This document shows positions 46,901 to 60,051 of a stretch of DNA of 64,000 nucleotides, piece by piece (position 1 is the stretch's first letter; each line of letters begins with the position of its first letter). Position numbers and translations under genes: made by a program. Source of the DNA: Straminergon stramineum (Eukaryota; Streptophyta; Bryopsida; Hypnales; Calliergonaceae); the NCBI GenBank assembly GCA_963920665.1, contig OY987269.1:1180501-1244500 (forward strand), written 5' to 3'. Below the pieces are notes generated by a model that was given only the letters and a program-made list of their open reading frames with translations, made no database searches and had not been told where the DNA came from.

Positions 46901-49900
46901 TTTTTTCTTACCTTACGAATTGTTTTGGACTGCAGTGGGAAGCTCTTACACTGCTTCTAATAGGAATAAGTGTGAATCAACTTCATACAACTAAAGAAGG
47001 CGCAACTGCTCTCGCGGTTCCAATCGCATCAGTGGCATATTTTTATACCCTCGCCTTTGTAAGTACTATGCCACATCTGCTTGAAGAATTCTGTATTTTC
47101 CATCAAGCATTTACTTATATATGTTATAATCCGTTGTCTTCCTGTTTCTGTAGGGGATAAAAAGGTATCTTTAATTAGATCTTTTTTTCCTTCTTTTTAT
47201 TTTATTTTATTCAGGTGACAGTCCCCTCGTTGGCATCAGTTTATAATGAGTATGCACTCAAAAGCCAGTTTGATACTAGTGTTCACCTGCAGGTTCGTTT
47301 CGCAACTTTTAAATTATATTCGTTTTGCTTAGTTTTTGTGATTGTTGATATGCTGAATTCCAGCACGTATGCTGAATTCCAGCACGTATTTGGCTCTAGA
47401 TAATCGTACCTTTTTTGAAGTTTTGTTTCTGCAGAACCTCTTTCTGTATGCATATGGCGCCATGTTCAACTTCGTTGCAATTATGGGTACTACTATCTAC
47501 CAAGGTCGGTCTATCTTTTGCCTCCCGATTTTGGGATCGACTGTTTGATAACGTTTCCAAGGATATTTCGTAATTTTGTTCAATCTGATTGGGCTTCTGG
47601 ATTCAATATTTGGAGTCGTTACTGAGGATTTTGCGGTTTGCATTCCGTACGAGCTGGAGCAGGTGGTGCAGGGTTTAATATTTTTGAGGGACATTCAAAG
47701 GCCACAATGTTCCTGATTTTCAATAATGCTGCTCAGGGCATCCTTTCTTCCTTTTTCTATAAGTATGCCGGTAAGCTCCATTCTAAACTTCAAATTAGGG
47801 TCTAGTTGGATCTGAAAAAGTGACATTCTTTTCATGAAACTAGTTTTCTGATATGCATTTACGGCACTTAATGAATGCCACCAATAAGAACTTAGATATC
47901 TAGAAAGTACCTTGTGAGGAGAATTTTCATGCATTTCAAGTGGTTCGATAAATAGGTTCTGTGTCATTCCAAATAAGAGGTTGACACAGAACCTGTTTCA
48001 TGCGTCTAATTTCAACATTCATCTTAGCATCTGAAAAGAGGAAGCAAGAGTTTTTTGCGAGTTGACGGAAGTACTCTCACCCCAAATCTGTTTGTTATTT
48101 GCACGGGGTTCCTTTGCTGGGCCCTTTTGCAGACACAATTTTGAAGAAGTATTCTTCAACAGTTGCTACCATTTTTACGGGACTTGCTTCAGCTGCACTA
48201 TTTGGGCATGCACTAACAATAAACTTTGTCCTTGGGGTCACAATCGTGTTCATTTCTATGCATCAGGTTATTTTCTCGACCCTATTTGTGCCATTTATTC
48301 CTAAAGGTCAGGCAGGTGAGAGGGAATCTAAATTTCCAATCATATGAAAAGCGTATAAAGTGCAAAGTGGAAAAGGTATATTTTAATGGCATGCGAATGT
48401 AAGTTCTACCTATAATATGTAGATCATATCCTAGCAGTTGGATTTTCCATTGCAGCAACCAACCTTAGTTAACAAATTCGAAGCAAAAAATTAAAAGTCC
48501 TCAATTTAATTTTGAACTGAATATATTATGATGCTTATAAGCAGATTGTTGCCAAATGTTTAAAATATGCACTTGTATGGCTAATTGGTGTTTTTTTTCC
48601 AGATTTTGGAAATGTATAATTGTTGAATAAGTAAATTGTTGTATAATTTTTCAATTTTTAATGACCATTGTTTGGGATGAAATAGTTGGGTTTTGAAGTG
48701 AAACATGTTGTCACTCTTTGAATTTTAGAGCATCCCCACGCCTGGGCGCCAAGGGCTTTGACCCGGGGTGTGGCCGTGGCCGGGCTTGAAATAGTGGCCC
48801 ATGGCGTGCGGCCAAGGGCAAAATGTTGCCCGGCCACTTCAAAAAGTAGAGAGGGCACGGCAAATAGTTTCTCTTGGCCGTGGCTTGCTAAGCTATTTAA
48901 TAGTCCTTTTGACCCCACGTGTCGAAAAGCTTCTCTTCAAAAGTGCCAAAGATTCTCTTCAAAGTATTAAAATAGTAGCTATGAGTGGACTTTTGATCTC
49001 TTGGCGAGTCTCCCCGTGGGGTCACAACTTTTTAAAAAAGAATGGGCTCTTGAACAAGGGACGCCAAACCTCAAAAATTCCCTGTTTGACGCCCCTGTTC
49101 CCCGAGTTGTCGTGCGGATGCTATTAGAATTTTTGGAAATACATGTTCTGAAAAATGATGAATAACAAATACAAGAATTTAGGAAAATTTGGATGGATGA
49201 ATAAAGGTATTTCGTGAGGAAGTTTACTTCCAACAATCATCTTAGTGTACACTTTTGGGTCCTGTTTCTTCGTGCGGTATGTATCGGACAGTTCTTGCTG
49301 GTTACGCTATACCATTTTAGGAGTTTTATTTTGGTGCTCTGGCAGGTCTTGATGGAATCTAAGATTATAGTCTGTTTGTGCAGTTTTTCTCTTCTGTTTC
49401 AAAACCCCAACTTGAAGAAACGAGTTACACGCATTTGGAGCCACTAGGACGGAAACTTGAGTAAGTTGCATCATCAATCTTTCGTGTATCTTTGAAGATG
49501 CCAAATTTTTACAAGCCTGTAATGTATGTGATGCATATTTGTTCCTTTTTCAGCAGTGTACTGCCTACATCTATAATCTTTTAGCGAAGTGTTTACAGTT
49601 CGTCTTCTTTTGACTTTAATGAAAATCGTTACCCTGGAAAGAGGATATGCGTAAGTTCTGACTATGTCTTAAATTGGAACAGCAAGAAAGATTCTTCATT
49701 GGATGATTTGGCTTCTGTTGCGCATCAGGAAGTAAGTTTTGTCTAACCTGGCCTTTGAATCATATTTTTCACTGGTTCTCAACTTCTTGAAAAGCCGACA
49801 GCTTCTGGCTCTTTGGTATTTTATTAATTTTAGAGCTTTTTTAGAAGTTTATGATTACCCGGTGACCTAAAGGACTGTGACCTAAGACATCGAATACACA

Positions 49901-50097
49901 TTATGGGCTTACAAGGAGCTCCGATGACCTTGTGATTTCGTAACTCATTGATTTTAGTAATTCAGCATGAAAGTTTTCAAGATCAAGTGGTTGGATTCTT
50001 TACAACAGCCTCATTCTACTTTTCAATGTCGTTGACTGTGCAGGGAAGCCATACTATGTCGGTTAGGTCAGAAAGGGAACCCCTGCTTCCTAAGTAA
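43911..50097 (+). CDS. CMP-sialic-acid-transporter-like nucleotide-sugar transporter
   Basis: Golgi-type multi-spanning transporter of the NST-KT/CMP-Sia family, which exchanges a nucleotide sugar for the nucleoside monophosphate. Plants make little or no sialic acid, so the substrate is open. Fourteen coding exons hold one frame, 399 residues: 43911-44060, 45285-45401, 45660-45716, 46025-46102, 46272-46316, 46752-46811, 46936-47058, 47215-47292, 47435-47504, 47663-47770, 48133-48266, 49384-49460, 49683-49731, 50044-50097. Hallmarks: [88 protein letters not shown]; hydrophobic segments fit about ten helices. The tail ends EREPLLPK, an acidic-dileucine-like sorting motif. At exon 10 the acceptor before GGTGCAGG was chosen because it keeps the family's loop length. 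Reading past exon 11 gives an alternative end at 48347. Intron 11 carries a Harbinger MITE. Confidence 0.9.
48728..49123. mobile_element. PIF/Harbinger (Tourist-like) MITE in intron 11
   Basis: A 396-bp element with ends GAGCATCCCCAC and, inverted, TAGCATCCGCAC, flanked by TTA on both sides (48725-48727 and 49124-49126). TTA duplication and GAGCATC-type ends are standard for plant PIF/Harbinger. It is much richer in GC than the surrounding intron, with repeated GGCCGTGGC/GGCCAAGGGC phrases, and encodes nothing. It lies between exons 11 and 12 of the transporter and does not touch a splice site. Confidence 0.8.
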
Positions 50098-53000
50098 GCG
50101 CTCTGAATTTCAAATTATATCTCTATTGATCTGCATCCCGTGTAAAAGTATGTCCGCAAATTAAATAGCCAGTCATTCATTCCTTAGAATCATATCTGCA
50201 CTCGATATCCGTAATCTGACTTCTAATGTGCTTCAAATGAGGTAAGAGAATTTTGAGGTCCTGAGCTGTTATGTAATCATGCGGGAGGGTCCTGTTTCTG
50301 AAAGGGCCTTTGCGGAACTTAGAAAGGATATGTTAGCAAGGCTTCATTGCCTCTAGGAGATTTCACTATATTCAAAAGAATAGCAATGCGGTGTGGAATA
50401 GCCTGTTCTACGTCTTCATGGAATCAAGTGAATATTCTTTACTCAAGTCGGCCCAATTATTTCCTGGACCTTTGAAATGCAAGTTTAGCTGGTCTGACTT
50501 TTGGAGATCATCACCATCTGACTTTACAATATGGATACAACTTCAACCCCGGAGGCCAAGCAGTGAAACGACTTTCAACATTTCTGTGGAAACTAGGAAT
50601 GCATAAATTCATCCAGTTAACTCTTAGTAGTAGTTTGGAAGGTAATAAACATGAAACTTGTTACCCAATGAACAAATTTTAAACATTTTTTCTTTGACTT
50701 GAAAGTCTGCCCCTGAAATGCAAAAGTTCAACGTGGGCTTTCCGATCCTACCTGTATCAGACAAAATAATATTTTGGGTGAAATATACTTGTGCTCATCA
50801 AAGTTCAGAGTACAGAAATATTTTTTTGAGAAGAATTTTGAGGATGTACGACAAACAAATGTTACTACACTAATATACAAGCATTCAAAGTAATGATGCA
50901 GATGGATGAAAAATCCTACTTATTAATTATGTAGTTCTACTGTGTAGGAGAAGTTTTCATTCATTCAGTGGTTGAAATTTGAATGCTAGGTCCTGAAGAA
51001 TAATTTAGTATGATTAAGTGGTAATAAGACTTCGCTAAAAAAAAGACGAATTTTCTTGTTCTTATAACAATATATATATCAGAATGATCATAGTATTAGC
51101 CAAATTTTATATAGCATGTACAAATTCTTCACCTCCAATAGGTGAAGAGAAAAAGGTCTTTGGTTGGTGGAAAATTAAGTGGAAAACTCAAAAAAGAATT
51201 GGAAAAAATCAAGAAGTGAAATCAAAGGGTCTTTGATTAGTGGAATTAAGACCAAGCAGAAAAATTGGAAAATATCCAAACAAAACTCAAGAAGTGAAGT
51301 CAATTAGAAGGAAAAAAAAGTCTTTATCCTTGACTTTGAGGAGGGACAATACAAGGGTAAGTCGAAAGGACCAACAAAAGAGCAATGCCTTGGGTCCATA
51401 GAAGATGTTGAATTGTGCATCTAAGTTGGATATGCAAGTAAGGGCATCCCAAGCTTCAATACCATCCATGGAGTCTTGAACTACCTTGAATGCAACAAAA
51501 GAATAGGATAATAGTTGAATCAATGTTCCAACATAGTGGAAGTAAATGTAGGAAGATGACGAGTACTATTGTGGATCATGAAAGGACCCTTTCTTGAAGG
51601 GTGACAATGTATTAGGCTCATTTGAGTATACATTAGCCTTAAAATCTATGTATGCATTACATGGTTTTTGGATTTTTAAAAAATATTATTATTATTATTT
51701 ATTTTTTTGAAAGATAAGTGAATCTCTCAAAAACCTGGTGGAATTATTATTGTAAGAAAGTATGTGGTGGAAAAAGAGTTTTCAAAAAAGTATAGGTGGT
51801 GTGAATTGCTAGCACATCTTATCAATGAAATCTAAAATATCATATATACAAAGTTTGAAGCTTCAAATCTAATGGTTTTATAACCAATATTATTAGGAGT
51901 TATATTTTTATTTGAAGATAATTGAAAATAATGAACTTCAAGTGAAATTTCTTTTTTGGAAAATATTTGTGATTGTTGTGAGTTTTTACTACAAAACAAA
52001 TGGCTATAAAGTGAAAACAAATGACTAAGGTAAAGGGACCTAAATGTAACACGAGTCGTTCATGGACACCTAAAAAACAACCTAAATCCAAGTGCAAGAG
52101 GACCCAAAGTAGACAACATGTGGGTTCCAAAAAGTTGTCACTCTTCCAAGAAGTAGCCAATCACCCACACTTGATCCAAGTTTAGAGTGTGTCTCTTTTA
52201 GATGTTTCCCATGCCCACTTTGGTGTTAGTCTAGTGCCCATAGTAGTTGCATCTAGAAAGTTCTTTTCAAAAATTCATATAATATACATACAAGCTTAAA
52301 TAAATACAAATCCATTTTGTTGGTTTCCTAAACCGTTTCCTAATACACGTACATCATTTTTTCATGTACACACCCTCTACATCAAGAGATCCAAAATAAG
52401 TGTCACATTAAGGTGCTTCTACGTTATAGAACTTTACAAGCTCTCTAGTGCAGCGGAGAAGGCTTTTGCATTGATGGGAGTGACATGTGAAGAAGTTTGA
52501 ATAGGACCTTACTCAAAGAGAGGGAATTGCACAATGTAGGATTGGAATTCCAATGTTTGAAATTCAATTGAAAAGTTACTATTTCATGGATTCAATGACC
52601 ATCTTCTAATGTATGGTACATTACAAGATAATTGAACCCATCAAGGGGCTTTAAGTTTTTTTTACCAATTTTAGTACTACTTGAAGTGAGTATGAGATTG
52701 TCCACATCCTCATTAATGCCACCATGAAAGACCACTAAAGTTAATAGTGACCACTTGGAGTGTAGAAATTGGTGGGAGGTGTGAACTAGGCATCCTCCAT
52801 GACTAAGTCAAGAAATCTTAGAGATGGATTGGATAATGGAGACAAGATCATAAAGATGGATTGAAAAATCATGATGAATATTTGTATCCATCCTACAAAT
52901 CTTGACTCAATTAGTGGGTTGAGAAGGCTCCTTCCCATCCAAATTTTTGCATTATGAAGCAACTCCTTGGATTCAAATTCTTCCTAATGAAGAGTTCATT

Positions 53001-53926
53001 CATTATTTAACAATCTCAAAGGATTGTGAATAAAACCCATCACATTTGGGAATGAAGGGCGCCCAATTAGCATCCGAAGACCAAGAGTAGTCCGCCTCTA
53101 GAGTCCACTGTACGAAGTTTCCATATATGATTTTGGTGTGACCACCTAACATGAGTCCTTAATTTTCCATTCATTTGCAGAGAAAGATATTCTGAATCCA
53201 GGAAGTGGATCCATGCGCAGTGACAAAATGGTCCACAAATGGGCTTGCTACCTGTCTTCACAAAACGCAGCGGTTGGACAGAATCGGCTGACCAGCGCGG
53301 TGATGAACTGACACAAAGACCGGCTGCCGGGATTCACAACGAATTTCAATGCCGGGAACATCAAAAACGGGACAAAACCGAAAAACCAACAGGACACTGA
53401 AGAATAACTCCAACCGGCCAATAGCTGATTTCATCAGAAAGCCAAATGGTATCGACATGAATGAATGACGAAAGCGGTGAATTGATGGTATTTAATTGCA
53501 CTGCCGAGACGAATGGCGAGCTTTTTCCTTTCCAGACAGCACAAGCCTAAGCATGGTTTACAACTTAAGAATCCCACATACACCCTGGCTACCATGTCCC
53601 CACTTACAGTAGTATGGACACACAAATGGATGTGTCTACCTACATGTGAACCCTTCAAATTATCCACCCTTATCAAGGCAGAGACCTATCACCTGAAATG
53701 TTTCAACTAGTCTTGCAAATGAAGAGATACAGAGAAAAAAAAACAATGCTCCTGTTCCATGCACAGAGGAAGAACCGTCCCAGGATCTCCAGGCCAACCT
53801 GCCATCAAACAATAAATCGGCCAACTACACGAGGCTTCCAAGGAACGCCGCAGAGGTGCATGCAGATGCACAATGCCCCATATAACAAGGCACTGAAGCG
53901 CCTACTCAATGCCAGAGTGAAGTGGT
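50098..53926. other. Intergenic between the convergent transporter and Rab genes
   Basis: Contains the 3' UTRs of both genes at its ends. In between is AT-rich DNA with a 73-bp tandem duplication (51155-51302). No exon was recognised. Composition becomes less AT-rich after about 53200, near the Rab gene. Confidence 0.5.
51155..51302 (+). repeat. 73-bp diverged tandem duplication
   Basis: GGTCTTTGGTTGGTGGA... and GGTCTTTGATTAGTGGA... start 73 bases apart (51155, 51228). Both units end in TCAAGAAGTGAA(A/G)TCAA. Confidence 0.7.
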
Positions 53927-56893
53927 CTACGAGCAACAGCCGCTTTTCTGAGGGATCGTTTGTCCACGCAACTGGACATTGTTTGGCTTGCTGGTGCTGC
54001 TCAAAGCAGGCTGACTGGCCATCCTACAAGTGATCAAAACACCACTAAATCAGATGCAACCCTCCCTCTTGATCAGAACACTGTGAGTTATCGCGAATGT
54101 TTGTACCCTTCACGACAACAACGCGCATCTGATCCAGGATGAAGCTTGCAAAACTAAAAGGTCATCAAGGAGCAGGCATTTCGGACATTTATAATGAGAT
54201 GGTCAATGAGCACCTCAGATGCTTGAGGACCCTGTTGCATAACTAAACTCAAAAGGGCAGGCCAAGAAACGCGAACATCAGCAAACCTGGGTACAGCACG
54301 CAGCCAAAACCATATCCGCGATAACATCCACCTCATCTGCAATGCACTCACCTGTTTTTTATCTCAGCAGCCATCGTCATGAAGGCCTGTTCCACGTTTG
54401 TAGCATTCTTTGCACTCGTCTCCAAGAAAGGAATTCCGATCTCGTCGGCAAAGGCCTGGTACAAAGAACGAGCATTTTGTTGCCGTTCAAATGGGACCCA
54501 GTACAGACCAAAAACACTAAACAGGAGGCGAGCGTAGATCGAGTACACCGCTGAATAAGAAAGTATGAACATCCACGCACCTTCGCGGTCGCATAGTCAA
54601 CCACCTTCTTGGACGCAAGATCGGATTTGTTGCCAACGAGCAGCTTGTTCACATTCTCACTGGCATAACGGTCGATCTCGTTCAACCACTGCTTCACATT
54701 GTTGAAGCTCTCCTGGTCTGTAACATCGTACACAACCTGCATGGTGACAACAAGCGTCTTCCTTTTAAGTCATCTACATGGAAACACCAGAACATGAAAC
54801 TCGCTGATCCCTTTCAAATATAAGCTCCTACACCCTGAAGAGACCCTTCGCGTCACATTGGCTTGTCGCTACAATGGATGATTGGGAATCAGTGCGACCG
54901 ACAGTTTTGTACGCTGTCCGTTTAAAACAGTGCCGAACGGGATGACAGTTTCTCTGGAATATAAACCTAGTGCAATCGAAATCCCTACTAAGAGGTACGA
55001 ACTATAGCCATCGGGGGTTGGTGAAGTTTCCCATGTGCGCACAGAACCCCAAAGCGCTACCGCTAGCACCAAATCCCTACGGCAAACTTGAACACGCCAC
55101 TTACGATGATTCCATGGGCACCACGGTAGTAGCTGCTTGTGATTGTCCTGAATCTTTCTTGACCAGCGGTATCCCACTGCATGTCCACAAACCAGACCCA
55201 GTCAACAGCCCAGCTCATTCGGAAAATATGGAAACTCTGCTACAAAAAAAACCCTTCAAATGCACACCAGCATATGTTGAGATATCTACAACGCGTGAGA
55301 AGTCACTCACAATCTGTAGCTTGATGGTCTTCCCGTCCAACTCCACAGTACGGATTTTCTGTCAAAACCATAACACAAACATCCAAAATCCTTCAAACTG
55401 TTCATACATATAGGTATGACCGAGTAATCACAATCGCCAACAGATGTAGAGTGATCGGGCCACGAAAGGGAGATTCCAAAAAGTCATTCGGAAATGCAGC
55501 AACAGACACTTCAAGCCGCCTACTTCTGGGGCAAGGCGTCCCGACTTTTGTGCAACACTCATGGGCGTATTGTATGATGCACAAGAAATAGTGATCAACA
55601 ATCTCTCAATCAGTTAACAACGTCGCCAGAGAAAATAAGCTCTCAGCACACGTATAATGCGACAGATGTGAAGGAAGTCATCGTAACTCACGAAATCAAC
55701 TCCAATTGTGCTGATATAGCTCTCCAAGTACGAGTCATCCTGTACAAACATCACCACGAAATTATGACCCCGATCATGAATCACGGCTGGTGAATCAGGG
55801 TTCGTGTCACCTCCAACGGGTGGCCATCAAACTCAGAACACAGAAAATCTCCAAGGTTGCAGAAGCCTGTACAAAGTCATATCTTCGTGACAAATCATTT
55901 GGACGGCAGAGTGAAGCCAGGACATGAAACATACCGCAAATCGCAGGAGGAGGCAACTCTTTCCAACACCCGAATCTCCGATCAGCAAGAGCTTGAAAAG
56001 GTAATCGCTGCAAAATAAAGGAAATTCTGGAATGCATCAGACACAACCCCACTTCTGATGGAGAAGTAATAAACTTGCAAAGCGAATCGCTCCAGCACGT
56101 CCGTCTTCCAGAAATCTTCGACAGAAACTGAAAAGGGAAATAATAAAGCACCCGCCAGAAGGCAAGGCGCTCAAATGCGAGAAGCAGGATCGACACCCGG
56201 GGTTCCGAAGCTGACTGCGGAGCTCATCGGCCCTCCAAGGCTGATGGTGACCAAAGCTACGGCTAAACGAGCAGCCACCTCCAACGGAGATCAACCATGT
56301 CCAAAATCCAGCTCCCAGCAACAAACCTAATGAGACATATCTTTCGTACACCACTACGTGGCCATCCGCGCAAACGAAATAAATCGATACACTGCGCTCG
56401 AGACGAATGACGATGACGGCACACACTAATTGGAGTCCCTCAGCGAAGATGGACAGGGGCAAGTGGAGAATTCGAAGGTGTCCACTTTCAGATACCGAAT
56501 CACCGGCTCACAAAAGCCCTAGTCTTAAGCGTCCATGGTGCTGGCAGAACCTGACAGCGACCGATGCGTGAGACGGTGTCTTACGAAAACCCGTGCATGC
56601 TCGGCCTTCGACAGCCACGGTCACGGACGGGGACGCACCGCCACACCTCATCAGACAAAACCCGCAACAGGCGCCTCGGGGGCGCGAGGGGGTTACAAGA
56701 GAGCGGAATCCCGCCCGGTCGATCGGTATCTACAGACAAAACTGTAGGGCTGTCCGCCAGCCACAGAAGCCCAGGGTTTTATTTCCCGAAAGGCGCGAGG
56801 GAAGGCCAAACCGGAACCAAGACAGCGGAAGACAGGAAGAGCGAGAGGGGGGGGAGAGGGAAAGAGAAAGAACGCTTACTACTCGGGATTCAT
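53927..56893 (-). CDS. RAB1/RABD2-type small GTPase (ER-to-Golgi traffic)
   Basis: A Rab GTPase of the RAB1/Ypt1 class, called RABD2 in plants, which tethers ER-derived vesicles to the Golgi. Eight coding exons on the minus strand hold one frame of 203 residues, the usual length: 56893-56880, 56007-55935, 55739-55692, 55358-55311, 55176-55105, 54736-54581, 54455-54352, 54023-53927. All nucleotide-binding motifs are intact: P-loop GDSGVGKS (15-22), switch I T40 within [16 protein letters not shown] (62-68, catalytic Q67), NKSD (121-124) and ETSAK (149-153). The C-terminus is KSGCCS, giving two cysteines (201, 202) for geranylgeranylation. The first exon codes only four residues plus part of the fifth (MNPE), as in other plant RABD2 genes. 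It is convergent with the transporter gene. The exact RABD2 paralogue cannot be named. Confidence 0.93.
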
Positions 56894-57510
56894 GATGTCG
56901 TGCGGCGATCTGCTCAAGGGCGGGACAGAAGAGGATCTGGAAGGAACGGCAGCAGCAAGAAGCACGCGGACGCTCGCGGGAAAACACAGCGGCCAAGATC
57001 CCGCAGAAGGAAACCAAAGAGGACGGCAATTGAGCGCAGGTCGGGGGGGGCTGGGGTTACGGGAGGGAGGCACGACAGTGGAACGGAGCGGAGGGACAAG
57101 CGAAGTGAAGAGACAGCGAGAGCGAAGAGAGTTGAGACACGGTAGGTAATGAGCTAGCGTAAGGAATAATGAAGGACTTAGCTGTCTGGTCTCCGTGCCT
57201 GTGCCTGACTTCCTTTCCTCCCGCTGGCTCTGTGCCACAAGTATGTTTAATGGACTCCCACGGCACCACAGAAAAGCTCCGACCAGCCTCAAGTCGACGC
57301 TCCCACCACCCGTCCCTTTCCTTCCTACTTTCCCTCGTTTCTTTCCTCCTTCCTCCACCAACCGACTGGTTCTTAAGTGGTCCTCCCTCTTGGCGTCCCA
57401 TAGATTCCAGGCCCTTCTTGGATTATTTAGATGTGACGTCTCCTGCTCCTCCCTGTCTTGGACATGAAGACGCTGCTCGTGCATCTACGACTGAGACGCC
57501 CTTTTCGTAG
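56894..57510 (-). promoter_or_regulatory. 5' leader and promoter region of the Rab gene
   Basis: GC-rich, with the minus strand C/T-rich over 56835-57150 (repeated CTCTC and CCCTC), mirroring the leaders of the other two genes. No TATA box was identified. Beyond about 57510 the sequence turns AT-rich. Confidence 0.45.
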
Positions 57511-58160
57511 ATTTCGAGACTTTTTGTAAATTCTTGAAAGGAAAATATCAAAATTCCTTTGACATTTGATTGCAAGCAAAATATGATCACTTTTTGAGTA
57601 AAAGTGTTGGAATTGGTTTGAAATGAGGTTCTCTTCACATGGTAATTTAAAAAAAAATTTGTGTCCTTTAAATCTATGACTTCATTTTTGCAATCTTGTT
57701 TTGAACTAGAGCCAATGCAATTTTGCTTGGTCAACCATTTGATATACATTTGATATACATTTGTAATTTTAGAAAAATATTTATTCTAGTGACGCCAAAT
57801 CCAACCCTTAGACAAGACAACAACTTCATAAAGTATCTCCACAAATTAGGATGACTTTCATTCAAGCAGTAATGAAAAAGAAACAAGTCAAAATATCAAT
57901 ATACTTGTCATCTAAAATTTTTATGTTAGAGCACTAAGGATTAACCACGCTTGAAGAAAAAACATTAATATTTCATAAAAATGAGGGTTACAAAATTGTC
58001 AATCTAAAGAGAGGGAAATTAGGATGTATTTGGGAATCCAAAGATGATAGATGGATTGAAAGCATAGTCATTTGATGTTCAAAAAAATATAAATTGAACC
58101 TTTCTTTGAGATTGGAAAATTATAATTTGTACTTGCACACAAATTTACAAGATTATAATT

Positions 58161-58381
58161 CACTACAAGAGAAAGGGATATTTTAAGTGAGCTTTTAAAT
58201 ATAGTCTTCAACATAAGATTATAAGTAATGACCTTTTAGAAGATTTTTAGTAAAAATTTACTAGAAATACATGTGTTCTGGTAAAATTTTACTAAAAATC
58301 CCCTCGAAGGTCATTACTTATAATTTTATGTTTAGGACTACTTAAAAAACTCACTTAAAAACAACCATTTTTCTTGTAGTG
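58161..58381. mobile_element. CACTA-type MITE, 221 bp
   Basis: Starts CACTACAAGAGAAAGGG, ends CATTTTTCTTGTAGTG, and is flanked by ATT on both sides (58158-58160, 58382-58384). The arms pair along nearly the whole length (for example TAAGTAATGACCTTTTAGA with its inverse CGAAGGTCATTACTTATAA). A 3-bp duplication and CACTA ends fit the CMC/EnSpm superfamily. Confidence 0.82.
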
Positions 58382-59144
58382 ATTGAAGCTACTACAACAC
58401 ACCAATCAAGTAAGGGGCTTTCGGTAACCTTATATTGTCAAAGTGTGAAGATTGTTTGTTGAAATTGAAAGAAAAATGACCAAAATGAAAACAAAACAAG
58501 GAACATTATTCAAGTTTGTTATGGAGATTCCAAGTTTGAAGGAAGTTGGAGGTCCTCAAGCCCTTGAAACATCAATCATGGCAAGATTCATCCAATGAAA
58601 AAATGGCATGTTTAGGCTACTATATTGATTTATTGTATGTATACATGTGACAATAATTTACCAAATTTTTTATTGTTATAAATTAGTCAAATTGAAGCAT
58701 TATTGTATTATACTCAAATTTCAAAATATAATAAAATTGAGGTCATGCGAATTTTGTAAGTAATTTTAATTTTGCCTTCTAGAATAGGATAAATTAAAAT
58801 ATAACTATTTTTAATATATTAAAGCTGCTATGGGTTGAAATATTTATAATATGGAATGTTTTTATTTCTACAAAATAAAATTATTGCATTCTTTAGCTAG
58901 GAAAGAAGTGCAAACAATGTCATTTGGAGGTAAATCCTTTCCAATGGATGACCATCTAGATTCATCTATTATTGTTTAGGTAGTTTAATTGTAGAAAAAT
59001 TTAGTAAATAAAAATTCACAATGGATGTCCAATCTACCAACGGTAACTCACACTTGATAGATGCTAGGGGACCAATGGTGTCCGAGGTGAACACCAAAGG
59101 ATCAAAAGCCCAAATGTTCTCTAAGGCAAACACTTATTGAAAGT

Positions 59145-59251
59145 CACTAGTAGAAAACATGTAATAAATGATTGGAAATTATTCATAGTGATTATAAATG
59201 AATCATTGTGGACACTTTTTCAATCATTGAGGGCATGTTTTTCTATTAGTG
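59145..59251. mobile_element. CACTA-type MITE, 107 bp
   Basis: Starts CACTAGTAGAAAACATG, and the inverse of its end reads CACTAATAGAAAAACATG. It is flanked by AGT on both sides (59142-59144, 59252-59254). Internal AATGATTG and CAATCATT extend the pairing. Confidence 0.75.
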
Positions 59252-59670
59252 AGTAGCTGCCTAAGCAACCAATGGCATCATCTTGTAGACAAAATTGACC
59301 AATGGCAAGCGTTGGTGGACAATAGATGGCCATTTACCTTAGGGTGAAATGACAATCTTATTATCTTTTTACCATCTAATGGATGTATAAGTGTAAAAAT
59401 ATAAAGGCTTTGCACACATGAAACACTCTACTTTGATGAAAATTGTTTTTTGTATGTAAATTACTATTCTATTAATAGTAATGGAAGGTTTACAAAGTTG
59501 ATTGCTTTGTAGAAAAAGTCATTGGGCTAACTATCTTTTTTTGGTTGAAGAAGTCACTTAGCTAACCATATACTAAATCCTAAACCACTATGAACTAGAT
59601 ATTATACGTCATTAAAAGAACTGGTAGCTTGATATACCTACAATCTGATGCATCAGTAGTCTTGGTACCC

Positions 59671-60051
59671 TATTGAGTTTTGAATGGGAGAAAGGCTTTA
59701 CTTAGATGGTAGAAGATACCAAGACCTATGAGTGGGCTGATCATAAGCTTGACTCACAACACTCACGGGGAAGGCCAAATTAGGCCTTGTGGCCACCATG
59801 GCATACATCAAGCAACCCACGGTTCCCTTGTAAGGCACACCTTGCATTTCTGCCCTCACCTCCTCAAACTCCTCATCCGTGAGCTTGGACAACTTCTCAT
59901 GAGTGTCAAGGGGTGTACCTATGGCTTTGCAGCCATCCATGTTGAACCGCTTCAAGATCTCTTCAAGGTACTTGTGTTAGCTCATGGTGATGGTGCGAGC
60001 AGTCCTATCCCTCTTGAACTCCACTCCAAGGCAATACCTCAACTCCCCAAG
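59671..60051 (-). pseudogene. Decayed copia relic: LTR end fused to a reverse-transcriptase fragment
   Basis: 59671-59748 matches the first ~80 plus-strand bases of the copia LTR (TATTGAGTTTTGAATGG) with several changes. From 59749 the sequence jumps to a 303-bp piece matching 21068-21370 of copy 1, encoding about residues 1047-1148 of the polyprotein (CLGVEFKRDR, KRFNM, PLDTHEKL, GCLMYAMVATRP). An in-frame stop replaces the Q of MSQHKYL. The RNase H part and the polypurine tract between the two pieces are gone, so this is an internally deleted, dead copy. It stops abruptly at the LTR of copy 2. Confidence 0.85.

Larger units (their letters stand above)
57511..59670. other. AT-rich intergenic DNA with two CACTA MITEs
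   Basis: No gene. Two short CACTA-type elements are listed separately; the rest shows nothing I can support. Confidence 0.5.

Noticed and set aside
56564..57484. Frames of 193 (plus) and 201 (minus) codons near the Rab promoter
   Set aside because: GC-rich leader DNA with open frames on both strands; arginine/glycine- or serine/proline-biased with no domain.
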